Made by a program: the position numbers and the translations under genes | NCBI GenBank assembly: GCA_013001935.1 | Contig: JABDKZ010000459.1 | Span: 1 to 5,256, forward strand | DNA: 5,256 bases | Direction: 5' to 3' | DNA from: Maribacter sp. | GTDB taxonomy: Bacteria; Bacteroidota; Bacteroidia; Flavobacteriales; Flavobacteriaceae | Shown: positions 1 through 5,256 of the stretch, piece after piece | Position numbering within the stretch: position 1 is the first letter of the stretch | Layout: each line of letters opens with the position of its first letter | Notes under the pieces: model-generated | Told to the model about the DNA's origin: nothing | Seen by the model: the letters and a program-made list of their open reading frames with translations, nothing else | Database searches by the model: none

Positions 1-10
1 GGTTTATACC

Positions 11-42
11 ATTAAAAGCCAAAAATGCAAAAAGGCTTTAAT
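11..42. repeat. Inverted repeat with AAAGCC/GGCTTT arms, possible terminator of a gene to the left
   Basis: AAAGCC at 15-20 pairs with GGCTTT at 34-39 around a 13-nt A-rich loop. ATT at 11-13 can also pair with AAT at 40-42 if A14 bulges. No T-tract follows on the plus strand. On the minus strand the arm reads GGCTTTT, which is more terminator-like. It may be the shared 3' end of a gene lying left of the window, but this cannot be decided here. Confidence 0.3.
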
Positions 43-59
43 GTAGAATGACAACAAAA

Positions 60-82
60 ATAAGTTTTGTGTAAAAACTAAT
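60..82. repeat. Imperfect inverted repeat upstream of the channel gene
   Basis: The left arm ATAAGTTTT (60-68) and right arm AAAACTAAT (74-82) are complementary at 8 of 9 positions around a 5-nt centre. It lies about 120 bp upstream of the channel start, so it could be a protein-binding site or a weak hairpin. In DNA this AT-rich, chance is a real alternative. Confidence 0.25.
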
Positions 83-95
83 CTGTATCTATTTT

Positions 96-110
96 CATAA
101 GTTTCTTATG
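96..110. repeat. Perfect inverted repeat CATAAG-TTT-CTTATG
   Basis: Six-base arms at 96-101 and 105-110 are perfectly complementary around a 3-nt centre. The symmetry and size suit a dimeric regulator's operator better than an RNA hairpin, because a 3-nt loop is tight. It sits about 95 bp upstream of the channel ATG. No function is shown by the sequence. Confidence 0.3.
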
Positions 111-204
111 CCACTATGGAGAAAATCTATTTTTTTCATGGATTTAATATCTTTTGGTGGTATTTTTTAGGTGTTCTATCAATAAATCAAATAAATACAA
201 GCTA

Positions 205-1278
205 ATGATCGATACCTTTTTGAAAAATTCAGCGAACCAGTCGCTAATCTATGTCATTATTGCATTTTTAGTAATTCTCATCGTATATTTCAGCACAGTT
301 CATGTACTACGTAAATTTGGAAAGGATCCCAATTACGTCATTCCAAAAAATGCATTTAAGAAAGTAACTTTTCCCCTCTTCGTGATTCTTTTTTCCTTTC
401 TTCTCCGTATGGAATCACTTCACATTCTTTTGGGTAATAAAGAATATGACTATGAGTTTAAAAAAGTGGGTACCCTATTATTTATTTTTGGTATGACTTG
501 GTTGATCTTGAATATCATAAAGATCATTAAAAATGGGGTACTAGAGAAATATGACGTTCATAGCTCTGACAATCTAAAGGCACGGAAAGTTACGACCCAG
601 TTCAACATTCTGGAACGTATCATAGTTTTCGTAGTGATTATTCTGGCTATAGGAATAGCCCTTATGAGCTTTGAGAACATTCGAGAAATAGGGGTCAGTA
701 TCTTTGCCTCTGCAGGGGTTGCTGGAATCATCATAGGTTTTTCGGCACAAAAAATGATTGGTACTATATTGGCAGGCATTCAGATTGCCATTACACAACC
801 TATTAAAATCGACGATGTCGTCATTGTTGAAGGCGAATGGGGCCGAATCGAAGAGATTACATTGACCTATGTCGTTATTAAAATTTGGGATAAAAGAAGA
901 TTGGTCGTCCCTTCCACTTTTTTTATTGAGAATTCCTTTCAAAACTGGACAAAAACTTCTGCTGATATTTTGGCTACTGTTTTTCTTTATACTGATTATA
1001 GGGTGCCCTTTGATGCCCTTCGCAAGGAATTGACCCGAATCTTGGAATCCACAAACCTCTGGGATGGGGAAGCCAATAATATTCAGGTTACCGATTCGAA
1101 GGCCAATCACATTGAGATTCGAGCCATGATGAGTGCCAAGGATTCCTCATCGGCATGGGAACTACGTGTTCTTGTACGTGAAAAATTAATTGCTTTTCTT
1201 CAAAAGAACTATCCGGAAAGCTTGGCACATACGCGTATTTATGTAAACAGCGCAGATGCAATTGAAAAAGGGAGATAA
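205..1278 (+). CDS. MscS-family small-conductance mechanosensitive ion channel
   Basis: This is an inner-membrane channel that opens under membrane tension to release solutes during hypo-osmotic shock (family knowledge). From the ATG at 205 the protein has 357 residues. Hydrophobic segments lie near residues 14-30, 55-67, 90-108 and 139-155, followed by the pore helix at about 163-198. The pore helix is rich in Ala and Gly and contains FASAGVAG and GFSAQ. The MscS beta domain follows (about 199-249), with IDDVV, EGEWG and a conserved block running from LVVP to NWTK. An alpha/beta cytoplasmic domain extends to the end. About five membrane helices suggest the YnaI/YbdG type rather than three-helix MscS. 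The frame is open back to a TTG at 154, but I prefer ATG 205: no good ribosome site precedes either start, and the extra 17 residues are polar and do not look like family sequence. The next gene starts 23 bp downstream. Confidence 0.93.
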   Translation: MIDTFLKNSANQSLIYVIIAFLVILIVYFSTVHVLRKFGKDPNYVIPKNAFKKVTFPLFVILFSFLLRMESLHILLGNKEYDYEFKKVGTLLFIFGMTWLILNIIKIIKNGVLEKYDVHSSDNLKARKVTTQFNILERIIVFVVIILAIGIALMSFENIREIGVSIFASAGVAGIIIGFSAQKMIGTILAGIQIAITQPIKIDDVVIVEGEWGRIEEITLTYVVIKIWDKRRLVVPSTFFIENSFQNWTKTSADILATVFLYTDYRVPFDALRKELTRILESTNLWDGEANNIQVTDSKANHIEIRAMMSAKDSSSAWELRVLVREKLIAFLQKNYPESLAHTRIYVNSADAIEKGR

Positions 1279-1301
1279 TAAGTTCATATTTGCTATTTTT
1301 A

Positions 1302-2165
1302 ATGCCGAAGAATAAAAAAATGATAAAAGCAATTCTATGTTTTTCAATTATGACCTTGGCAATAATGCCTTTTGGGCATTCCCAACAAATTACGTGCTCA
1401 GCTGAGGACAAACAGGCCGTTGAGGACAAAATCATTGCTTTGGATGGTCTACTGGAAAAAGATTTTGGCAAAACAATTGTTGCCGTTGGAAAATCATTTC
1501 TAGGTACACCTTATGTTGCCAAGACCTTGGAAATTGGCGAAATAGAAACCCTTGTGGTAAATCTCCATGGCCTGGATTGCACTACCTATGTAGAAAATGT
1601 TTTGGCCTTCAGCCTGCTATTAAGGGAAGGGAAGTCCGATTTTAATGCGTTTACCGATAATTTAAAGACCATTCGGTATAAAAATGGAAAGCTTGATGGT
1701 TACGCCTCTCGCCTACACTATTTTTCTGAATGGATAGCCAATAATGAGCAAAAGGGGTTGTTAAAGGATATTACCGCTGCGATTGGTGGCGTAGCAATAA
1801 CCAAGGAAATTAATTTTATGAGTTCACACCGGGAACTCTATCCCTATCTTAAGGATGAATTGAATTATAAAAAAATTCAAGCCTCTGAAAACTATTTGAA
1901 CAATGAAGCCATTTGCTATTTGCCGCAAGATCAAATCCGAGCCAATGAACATTTGATCCACACCGGGGATATTATCGCATTGACAACATCGATCGAAGGG
2001 CTCGATATAACGCATACCGGAATCGCTATCATGGAAAACGATGGCCGCATTCATCTTTTACACGCTTCCTCTTCGGGTGAGGTCAAAATATCGGAATTAC
2101 CTTTGGTAGAATACCTTAAAAAGGTAAAAAAGAACACTGGAATCATGGTAGCCAGGGTTATTTGA
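1302..2165 (+). CDS. Exported DUF1460 protein, N-acetylmuramoyl-L-alanine amidase-like (NlpC/P60 superfamily)
   Basis: This is a probable periplasmic cysteine hydrolase acting on peptidoglycan or muropeptides. The fold and the amidase-like role come from family knowledge; the exact substrate is not visible. The first 28 residues or so form a signal peptide: a Lys-rich start, a hydrophobic core, then PFGHSQ before the mature chain. There is no lipobox. Family hallmarks are LDCTTYVE with the likely catalytic Cys93, RLHYFSEW (about 137-144), an HTGD block (about 220) and THTGIAI with the likely catalytic His238, followed by LLHASS (about 252-257). At 287 residues it appears full length. Three in-frame starts exist: TTG 1290, ATG 1302 and ATG 1320. 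I chose 1302 because it gives a positively charged n-region, but 1320 also gives a working signal peptide. The gap to the channel gene is 23 bp, so co-transcription is likely. Confidence 0.88.
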   Translation: MPKNKKMIKAILCFSIMTLAIMPFGHSQQITCSAEDKQAVEDKIIALDGLLEKDFGKTIVAVGKSFLGTPYVAKTLEIGEIETLVVNLHGLDCTTYVENVLAFSLLLREGKSDFNAFTDNLKTIRYKNGKLDGYASRLHYFSEWIANNEQKGLLKDITAAIGGVAITKEINFMSSHRELYPYLKDELNYKKIQASENYLNNEAICYLPQDQIRANEHLIHTGDIIALTTSIEGLDITHTGIAIMENDGRIHLLHASSSGEVKISELPLVEYLKKVKKNTGIMVARVI

Positions 2166-2315
2166 TCCACCAATTGCTCCCTAAAAACAAACCAATTAGT
2201 CTGCATAATCCAAAAATAATGGAAGAAATTCGTTGCTTTTGGTATTTGCTCGAATATATGGTGCTCTCTACCCCAATATAAGGCCGTCGATGTTTAAACC
2301 TTAAGTTAGACCTAC

Positions 2316-2333
2316 AGACCAATGGGTCTTTTT
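2316..2333 (+). terminator. Weak intrinsic terminator candidate
   Basis: AGACC (2316-2320) pairs with GGTCT (2325-2329) across the loop AATG. The downstream arm runs straight into a T-run, with five consecutive T at 2329-2333. The stem is only 5 bp and lies about 150 nt after the amidase stop. It is oriented to end the channel-amidase transcript before it enters the opposing araC gene. A second AGACC copy at 2308-2312 could compete for pairing. Confidence 0.4.
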
Positions 2334-2373
2334 CCGTAATTAGCGAATAACTGGTAATAGAAAGCAAAATTCT

Positions 2374-3264
2374 TTAGGCATTTGAAAGCGACATCACGTA
2401 TTTTTTGGGCGTAGTGCCGTATTTTTTCTTAAAGGCAGCGATAAAATGGCTCGAGGTGCTATACCCCACTTTCAAACCTACTTCGTTCACGTTATTTTGG
2501 CCTGTTTCCAATAGTCTACGGGCATGCTCCATCTTATAATCAAACAGAAAACTATACACCGTATCCCCATAAATCTGTTTGAAACCTTCCTTTAGTTTCT
2601 TTAAACTCAATCCTACTTGTTTCGCCAATTCGGGTAAAGAAGGCGGTTCAGACATATGGGAAATCATAATTTCCTTTGCTTGACGAATTCGCTTTACATT
2701 ATCCTCATCGACCAAAAAAGGGCACTGCTCCAAATCTGCGTCCGTACTTGTATTAAAATAGAGTGCTATAAGCTCATATACTTTTGCTCTTATATACAAT
2801 TCCTTTATGGAAGGATGTAGGTTATAGTTCATGATCTGACTAAGAACCACTGCGATTGCAGGGGAAACACCTTCTTGGGCATAATATTTCTTCTCTTTGT
2901 TGTCAGCACTAAGGAAAGGTATGTAATCGGCCTCTTTTGAAAATAAGGAATGAAACTTACGAATGGTCATTACAATGGATACCAACCAGGAATTGGGCGT
3001 CAGTTCCATGTTCATTGGTAGATCCAATTCGGTATTGTATAAAAGCAGGGAATTCTCCTCCGATACCTCAAGGGCATATCTGCCCTCATTGAAGATAAAC
3101 TTGGCATGACCCTTCAAGCAAAAATGAAACTGAATAAAGCTACTGTCTATTTCACGCGTAACCTTTTGATTTTCACGCGTATCATTCTGTATTTTCAATA
3201 CATAAAACCCATCTTCAATCAACACTTCCGTATAAGACCCTAGAGCGACATTTTCCTTGTTCAT
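2374..3264 (-). CDS. AraC-family transcriptional regulator, divergent from hemA
   Basis: This 296-residue protein has a C-terminal AraC/XylS DNA-binding domain (about 188-291). The first helix-turn-helix spans about 209-230 (core LPELAKQVGLS), and the second about 257-282 (VNEVGLKVGY, then SSHFIAAFKKKYG). The closing TTPKKYV is typical of the family. The N-terminal part (about 1-170) has no obvious similarity to a named sensor and includes a beta-rich, cupin-like stretch (about 40-100); its ligand cannot be inferred. The ATG at 3264 is preceded by AT-rich DNA with only a weak AAGAA-like purine patch. The gene is read away from hemA across 200 bp and is convergent with the amidase gene. Position makes it a candidate regulator of the hem operon and of itself. 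I recall similar AraC-hemA neighbourhoods in Flavobacteriaceae but cannot verify this here. Confidence 0.92.
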   Translation of the reverse strand: MNKENVALGSYTEVLIEDGFYVLKIQNDTRENQKVTREIDSSFIQFHFCLKGHAKFIFNEGRYALEVSEENSLLLYNTELDLPMNMELTPNSWLVSIVMTIRKFHSLFSKEADYIPFLSADNKEKKYYAQEGVSPAIAVVLSQIMNYNLHPSIKELYIRAKVYELIALYFNTSTDADLEQCPFLVDEDNVKRIRQAKEIMISHMSEPPSLPELAKQVGLSLKKLKEGFKQIYGDTVYSFLFDYKMEHARRLLETGQNNVNEVGLKVGYSTSSHFIAAFKKKYGTTPKKYVMSLSNA

Positions 3265-3375
3265 AATATTTAATTCTTATAATTTTATCTAGATATGTTC
3301 TAAATAATACAATATAATTTGCCCTTGAAATATTAATAAATTATAGAATAGCTGCAATTTACGACGAATAAGGCT

Positions 3376-3383
3376 CAAAATTA
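3376..3383 (-). promoter_or_regulatory. Candidate -7 box for the araC-family gene
   Basis: Read on the minus strand this is TAATTTTG, a full match to the Bacteroidota TAnnTTTG element. It lies about 112 bp upstream of the araC ATG, giving a leader of roughly 100 nt. I see no TTG at the expected -33 position. It partly overlaps one of the AAATTATA copies, so binding there could block the promoter. Confidence 0.35.
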
Positions 3384-3437
3384 TACATTTCGATACTAAT
3401 TGTTCCTCTAGCGTTATATTTATTCAAATGATGCTTC

Positions 3438-3445
3438 TATTTTTG
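3438..3445 (+). promoter_or_regulatory. hemA: -7 box of the hemA promoter (TAnnTTTG)
   Basis: TATTTTTG is a full match to the Bacteroidota sigma-ABfr -7 consensus. It is 19 nt upstream of the hemA ATG, so transcription would start about 3450-3453 and leave a very short leader. A near-match to the -33 TTG, namely TTA at 3414-3416, lies 21 nt upstream of the box, close to the usual spacing. Confidence 0.55.
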
Positions 3446-3446
3446 T

Positions 3447-3458
3447 GCTCGTTCGAGC
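3447..3458. repeat. Inverted repeat GCTCG-TT-CGAGC at the hemA start site
   Basis: Five-base GC-rich arms (3447-3451 and 3454-3458) flank TT in otherwise AT-rich DNA. They sit between the -7 box and the hemA ATG at 3465. The repeat spans the predicted transcription start and touches the weak ribosome-binding patch GCGGA (3457-3461). It could be an operator. As an RNA hairpin it would form only if transcription starts at or before 3447. Confidence 0.35.
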
Positions 3459-3464
3459 GGATTT

Positions 3465-4721
3465 ATGAAAGCCTATAACATTTCCAAACATAATTCTTTT
3501 TACACTATTGGCCTTAATTACAAAAAGGCCGATGCGGTTATTCGAGGTAACTTTAGTCTAAACAGTGCGGCAATTGATAATCTTCTGGCACAGGCCAAGG
3601 ACCAGGATTTAGACGGACTTTTGGTAACCTCAACCTGCACTAGGACTGAATTGCATGGTTTTGCACAACATCCATTTCAATTGATAAAATTACTTTGTGA
3701 TAATACCCCTGGCACTATCGAAGAGTTCCAAGAGGTTGCCTATGTTTACAAAAACAATGATGCCATTTCACACTTGTTTCGGGTTGGCACGGGATTGGAT
3801 AGTCAAATATTAGGCGATTTTGAAATCATCAGCCAATTAAAACAAAGTTTCAATCGCTCAAAAAAGCATCACATTGCCAATCCGTTCATTGAACGTCTCA
3901 CCAATTCTATTATTCAAGCGAGCAAACGTATAAAAAACGAGACAGAAATTTCAACAGGTGCTACTTCGGTTGCATTTGCCTCGGTTCAATATATCCTGAA
4001 AAATGTTGAAGATGTTTCCAATAAGAACATTTTACTATTTGGGACAGGTAAAATTGGTCGAAATACCTGCGAAAACCTGATAAAGAAGACCAATAACCCC
4101 CATATTACCCTAATAAACCGAACAAAGACCAGAGCGGAGAAAATAGCAGGAAAATTCAACCTATTGGTTAAGGATTATGGCGATTTGCAAACCGAAATTA
4201 GAAATTCAGATATTCTGGTGGTTGCGACCGGCGCGAATTTACCTACGATTTCAAAAGACTTGATTTATCCTAAGAAACCGTTGTTGATATTAGACTTGTC
4301 CATACCAAAGAATGTAGCGGATAATGTTTCGGAATTAGAGAATGTAAGGGTAATACATTTAGACCATCTTTCACAAATGACCGATGAGACCTTAGAGCGG
4401 AGAAAACAATTTATTCCGCAGGCAGAGCAAATCATCGAGGAAATAAAGGGCGAATTTGTTCAATGGCTCGAAACTCGAAAATTCGCACCGATCATCAAGG
4501 CTTTGAAGAAGAAGTTGAATACCATGAAAGAGGAAGAACTCAATTATCAATCTAAAAAAATATCCGACTTCAATTCTGAGCAGGCCGATGTTATTTCGGA
4601 CCGCATTATTCAAAAAATAACCAAACAGTTTGCCAATCACCTGAAGGGTGCAAATGGCGATGCAGATGACAGTCTTGAGCTTATTCAAAAAGTTTTTCAG
4701 CTTGAATTAAATTCCCAATGA
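3465..4721 (+). CDS. hemA: Glutamyl-tRNA reductase
   Basis: The enzyme reduces Glu-tRNA(Glu) with NADPH to glutamate-1-semialdehyde, the first committed step of the C5 pathway to haem. The 418-residue protein has the full three-domain layout. The catalytic domain has the nucleophile Cys58 in STCTRTEL, then a conserved block at about 103-120 containing His103 and GLDSQILGDFEI. The Rossmann NADPH-binding domain has GTGKIG at 193-198 and continues through VVATGA (252-257). A helical dimerisation domain with ERRKQFIPQAEQII runs from about 310 to the end. The usual motif around the cysteine is STCNRTE; here Asn is replaced by Thr59. ATG 3465 is the natural start, with the family's N-terminal beta strand (SFYTIGLNYK) following soon after and GCGGA a few bases upstream. 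The stop overlaps the hemC start. No glutamate-1-semialdehyde aminomutase gene lies in the window. Confidence 0.97.
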   Translation: MKAYNISKHNSFYTIGLNYKKADAVIRGNFSLNSAAIDNLLAQAKDQDLDGLLVTSTCTRTELHGFAQHPFQLIKLLCDNTPGTIEEFQEVAYVYKNNDAISHLFRVGTGLDSQILGDFEIISQLKQSFNRSKKHHIANPFIERLTNSIIQASKRIKNETEISTGATSVAFASVQYILKNVEDVSNKNILLFGTGKIGRNTCENLIKKTNNPHITLINRTKTRAEKIAGKFNLLVKDYGDLQTEIRNSDILVVATGANLPTISKDLIYPKKPLLILDLSIPKNVADNVSELENVRVIHLDHLSQMTDETLERRKQFIPQAEQIIEEIKGEFVQWLETRKFAPIIKALKKKLNTMKEEELNYQSKKISDFNSEQADVISDRIIQKITKQFANHLKGANGDADDSLELIQKVFQLELNSQ

Positions 4722-5256
4722 GCAAGGTTATAAGAATAGGAACCCGCGATAGCGAACTGGCGCTATGGCAGGCAAATACCGTTAAGGATAAACTTGAAGC
4801 ACTGGGATATGAGACTGCCCTAGTGCCTATTAAATCAACCGGCGATTTAGTATTAGACAAACCCCTTTATGAATTGGGGATTACTGGAATATTCACTAAA
4901 AGTTTGGATGTTGCTATGCTCAATGGCGATATAGATATTGCTGTTCATTCCATGAAAGATGTGCCCACGGCCCTGCCACAGGGCATAGTGCAAGCTGCGG
5001 TTTTAGAGCGTGCTAATTATCTGGATATCCTGGCTTTTAAGGATAATGAGGAGTTTTTGGGCAGTAGGGATGCCATCATCGCCACGGGAAGTCTTCGAAG
5101 AAAAGCCCAATGGTTGAATAGATATCCCACCCATACCATTACAGACCTGCGCGGCAATGTGAACAGTCGCATGCAAAAATTCAAGGAAAATAACTGGAAC
5201 GGTGCCATTTTTGCGGCCGCTGGCTTAGATCGCATAGGCCTTGAATATGAAAATAC
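4718..5256 (+). CDS. hemC: Hydroxymethylbilane synthase (porphobilinogen deaminase), 3' end cut by window
   Basis: The enzyme joins four porphobilinogen molecules into hydroxymethylbilane, using a covalent dipyrromethane cofactor, in the cytoplasmic haem pathway. About 179 codons are present, out of roughly 300 in the family. Visible motifs are IGTRDSELALWQ (7-18), STGD (40-43), HSMKDVPT (77-84) with the catalytic Asp81, ATGSLRR (122-128) with cofactor-binding arginines, DLRGNVNSR (143-151) and AAGLDR (167-172). The cofactor-attachment cysteine lies beyond the right edge, so catalytic completeness cannot be judged. The ATG overlaps the hemA TGA as ATGA, which implies one transcript and probable translational coupling. 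The start is fixed by this overlap and by IGTRDSELA following directly. TGS in place of the commoner TSS before LRR is, as I recall it, normal for this lineage. Confidence 0.97.
   Translation, partial: MSKVIRIGTRDSELALWQANTVKDKLEALGYETALVPIKSTGDLVLDKPLYELGITGIFTKSLDVAMLNGDIDIAVHSMKDVPTALPQGIVQAAVLERANYLDILAFKDNEEFLGSRDAIIATGSLRRKAQWLNRYPTHTITDLRGNVNSRMQKFKENNWNGAIFAAAGLDRIGLEYEN

Larger units (their letters stand above)
3265..3464. promoter_or_regulatory. Divergent araC/hemA promoter region
   Basis: This 200-bp, very AT-rich spacer must hold the start signals for both the regulator and the hem operon. It contains a TAnnTTTG -7 box on each strand (3438-3445 plus, 3376-3383 minus). It also has four copies of the octamer TATAATTT or its complement AAATTATA (3278-3285, 3313-3320, 3338-3345, 3378-3385), and a short GC-rich inverted repeat next to the hemA start. 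An operator for the AraC-family protein is expected here by analogy with other divergent AraC loci. Which bases it binds is not evident. Confidence 0.6.

Noticed and set aside
148..156. TATCTTTTG before the channel gene as a -7 box
   Set aside because: It has one extra base compared with TAnnTTTG. The similar TAAGTTTTG at 61-69 has the same fault. Neither is good enough to call.
574..1110. Long minus-strand open frame of 178 codons inside the channel gene
   Set aside because: It lies wholly opposite a gene with clear MscS motifs, its translation resembles no family I know, and overlapping antisense genes of this size are rare.
1283..1294. Possible internal promoter (CATATTTG, one mismatch to TAnnTTTG) before the amidase gene
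   Set aside because: It has one mismatch, shows no -33 element that I could support, and would start transcription almost at the start codon. Co-transcription with the channel gene is simpler.
1088..1471. Minus-strand open frame spanning the channel-amidase junction
   Set aside because: It is antisense to the 3' end of the channel and the signal-peptide region of the amidase. Both plus-strand genes are well supported, and the translation is not recognisable.
2292..2305. Adjacent palindromes GTTTAAAC and CTTAAG in the convergent spacer
   Set aside because: Short AT-rich palindromes are expected by chance. There is no flanking repeat, integrase or tRNA to suggest an attachment or insertion site.
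4392..4688. Minus-strand open frame of 98 codons opposite the HemA C-terminal domain
   Set aside because: It is a reverse reading of the helical dimerisation domain. The apparent hydrophobicity comes from the complement of Lys and Glu codons.
5017..5235. Minus-strand open frame of 72 codons opposite hemC
   Set aside because: It lies opposite conserved HemC motifs (SLRR, DLRGNVNSR) and has no independent support.

Overview
The window looks like chromosomal DNA from a Flavobacteriaceae-type member of the Bacteroidota. The base composition is AT-rich and ribosome binding sites are weak or absent. A perfect Bacteroidota-type -7 box (TAnnTTTG) precedes hemA. HemA and HemC carry family motifs in the form I associate with flavobacteria, for example GLDSQILGDFEI in HemA and ATGSLRR in HemC. 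This placement rests on remembered family features, not on a search.

Layout: positions 1-204 are a non-coding or leader region with three inverted repeats. Positions 205-1278 (+) encode an MscS-family mechanosensitive channel. Positions 1302-2165 (+) encode an exported DUF1460 protein, an NlpC/P60-like cysteine amidase. Both genes concern the cell envelope, and they may form a short operon that ends at a weak hairpin-plus-T-tract near 2316-2333. After a 208-bp convergent spacer, 2374-3264 (-) encodes an AraC-family regulator. It is transcribed away from hemA (3465-4721, +), across a 200-bp AT-rich divergent promoter region. hemC starts at 4718, overlapping the hemA stop codon as ATGA, and runs off the right edge.

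How the genes work together: HemA (glutamyl-tRNA reductase) and HemC (hydroxymethylbilane synthase) are the first committed step and a middle step of C5-pathway tetrapyrrole synthesis. The start/stop overlap suggests translational coupling, and the operon probably continues beyond the window. The divergent AraC-family gene is the obvious candidate regulator of this hem operon, by position only. The channel and amidase pair has no evident functional link to haem synthesis.

I see no mobile element, CRISPR array, RNA gene or clearly new system. The genes are ordinary core genes. The more interesting points are in the regulatory DNA between araC and hemA, an Asn-to-Thr change beside the catalytic cysteine of HemA, and a 29-codon open frame ending in a TAATG overlap with the channel start.
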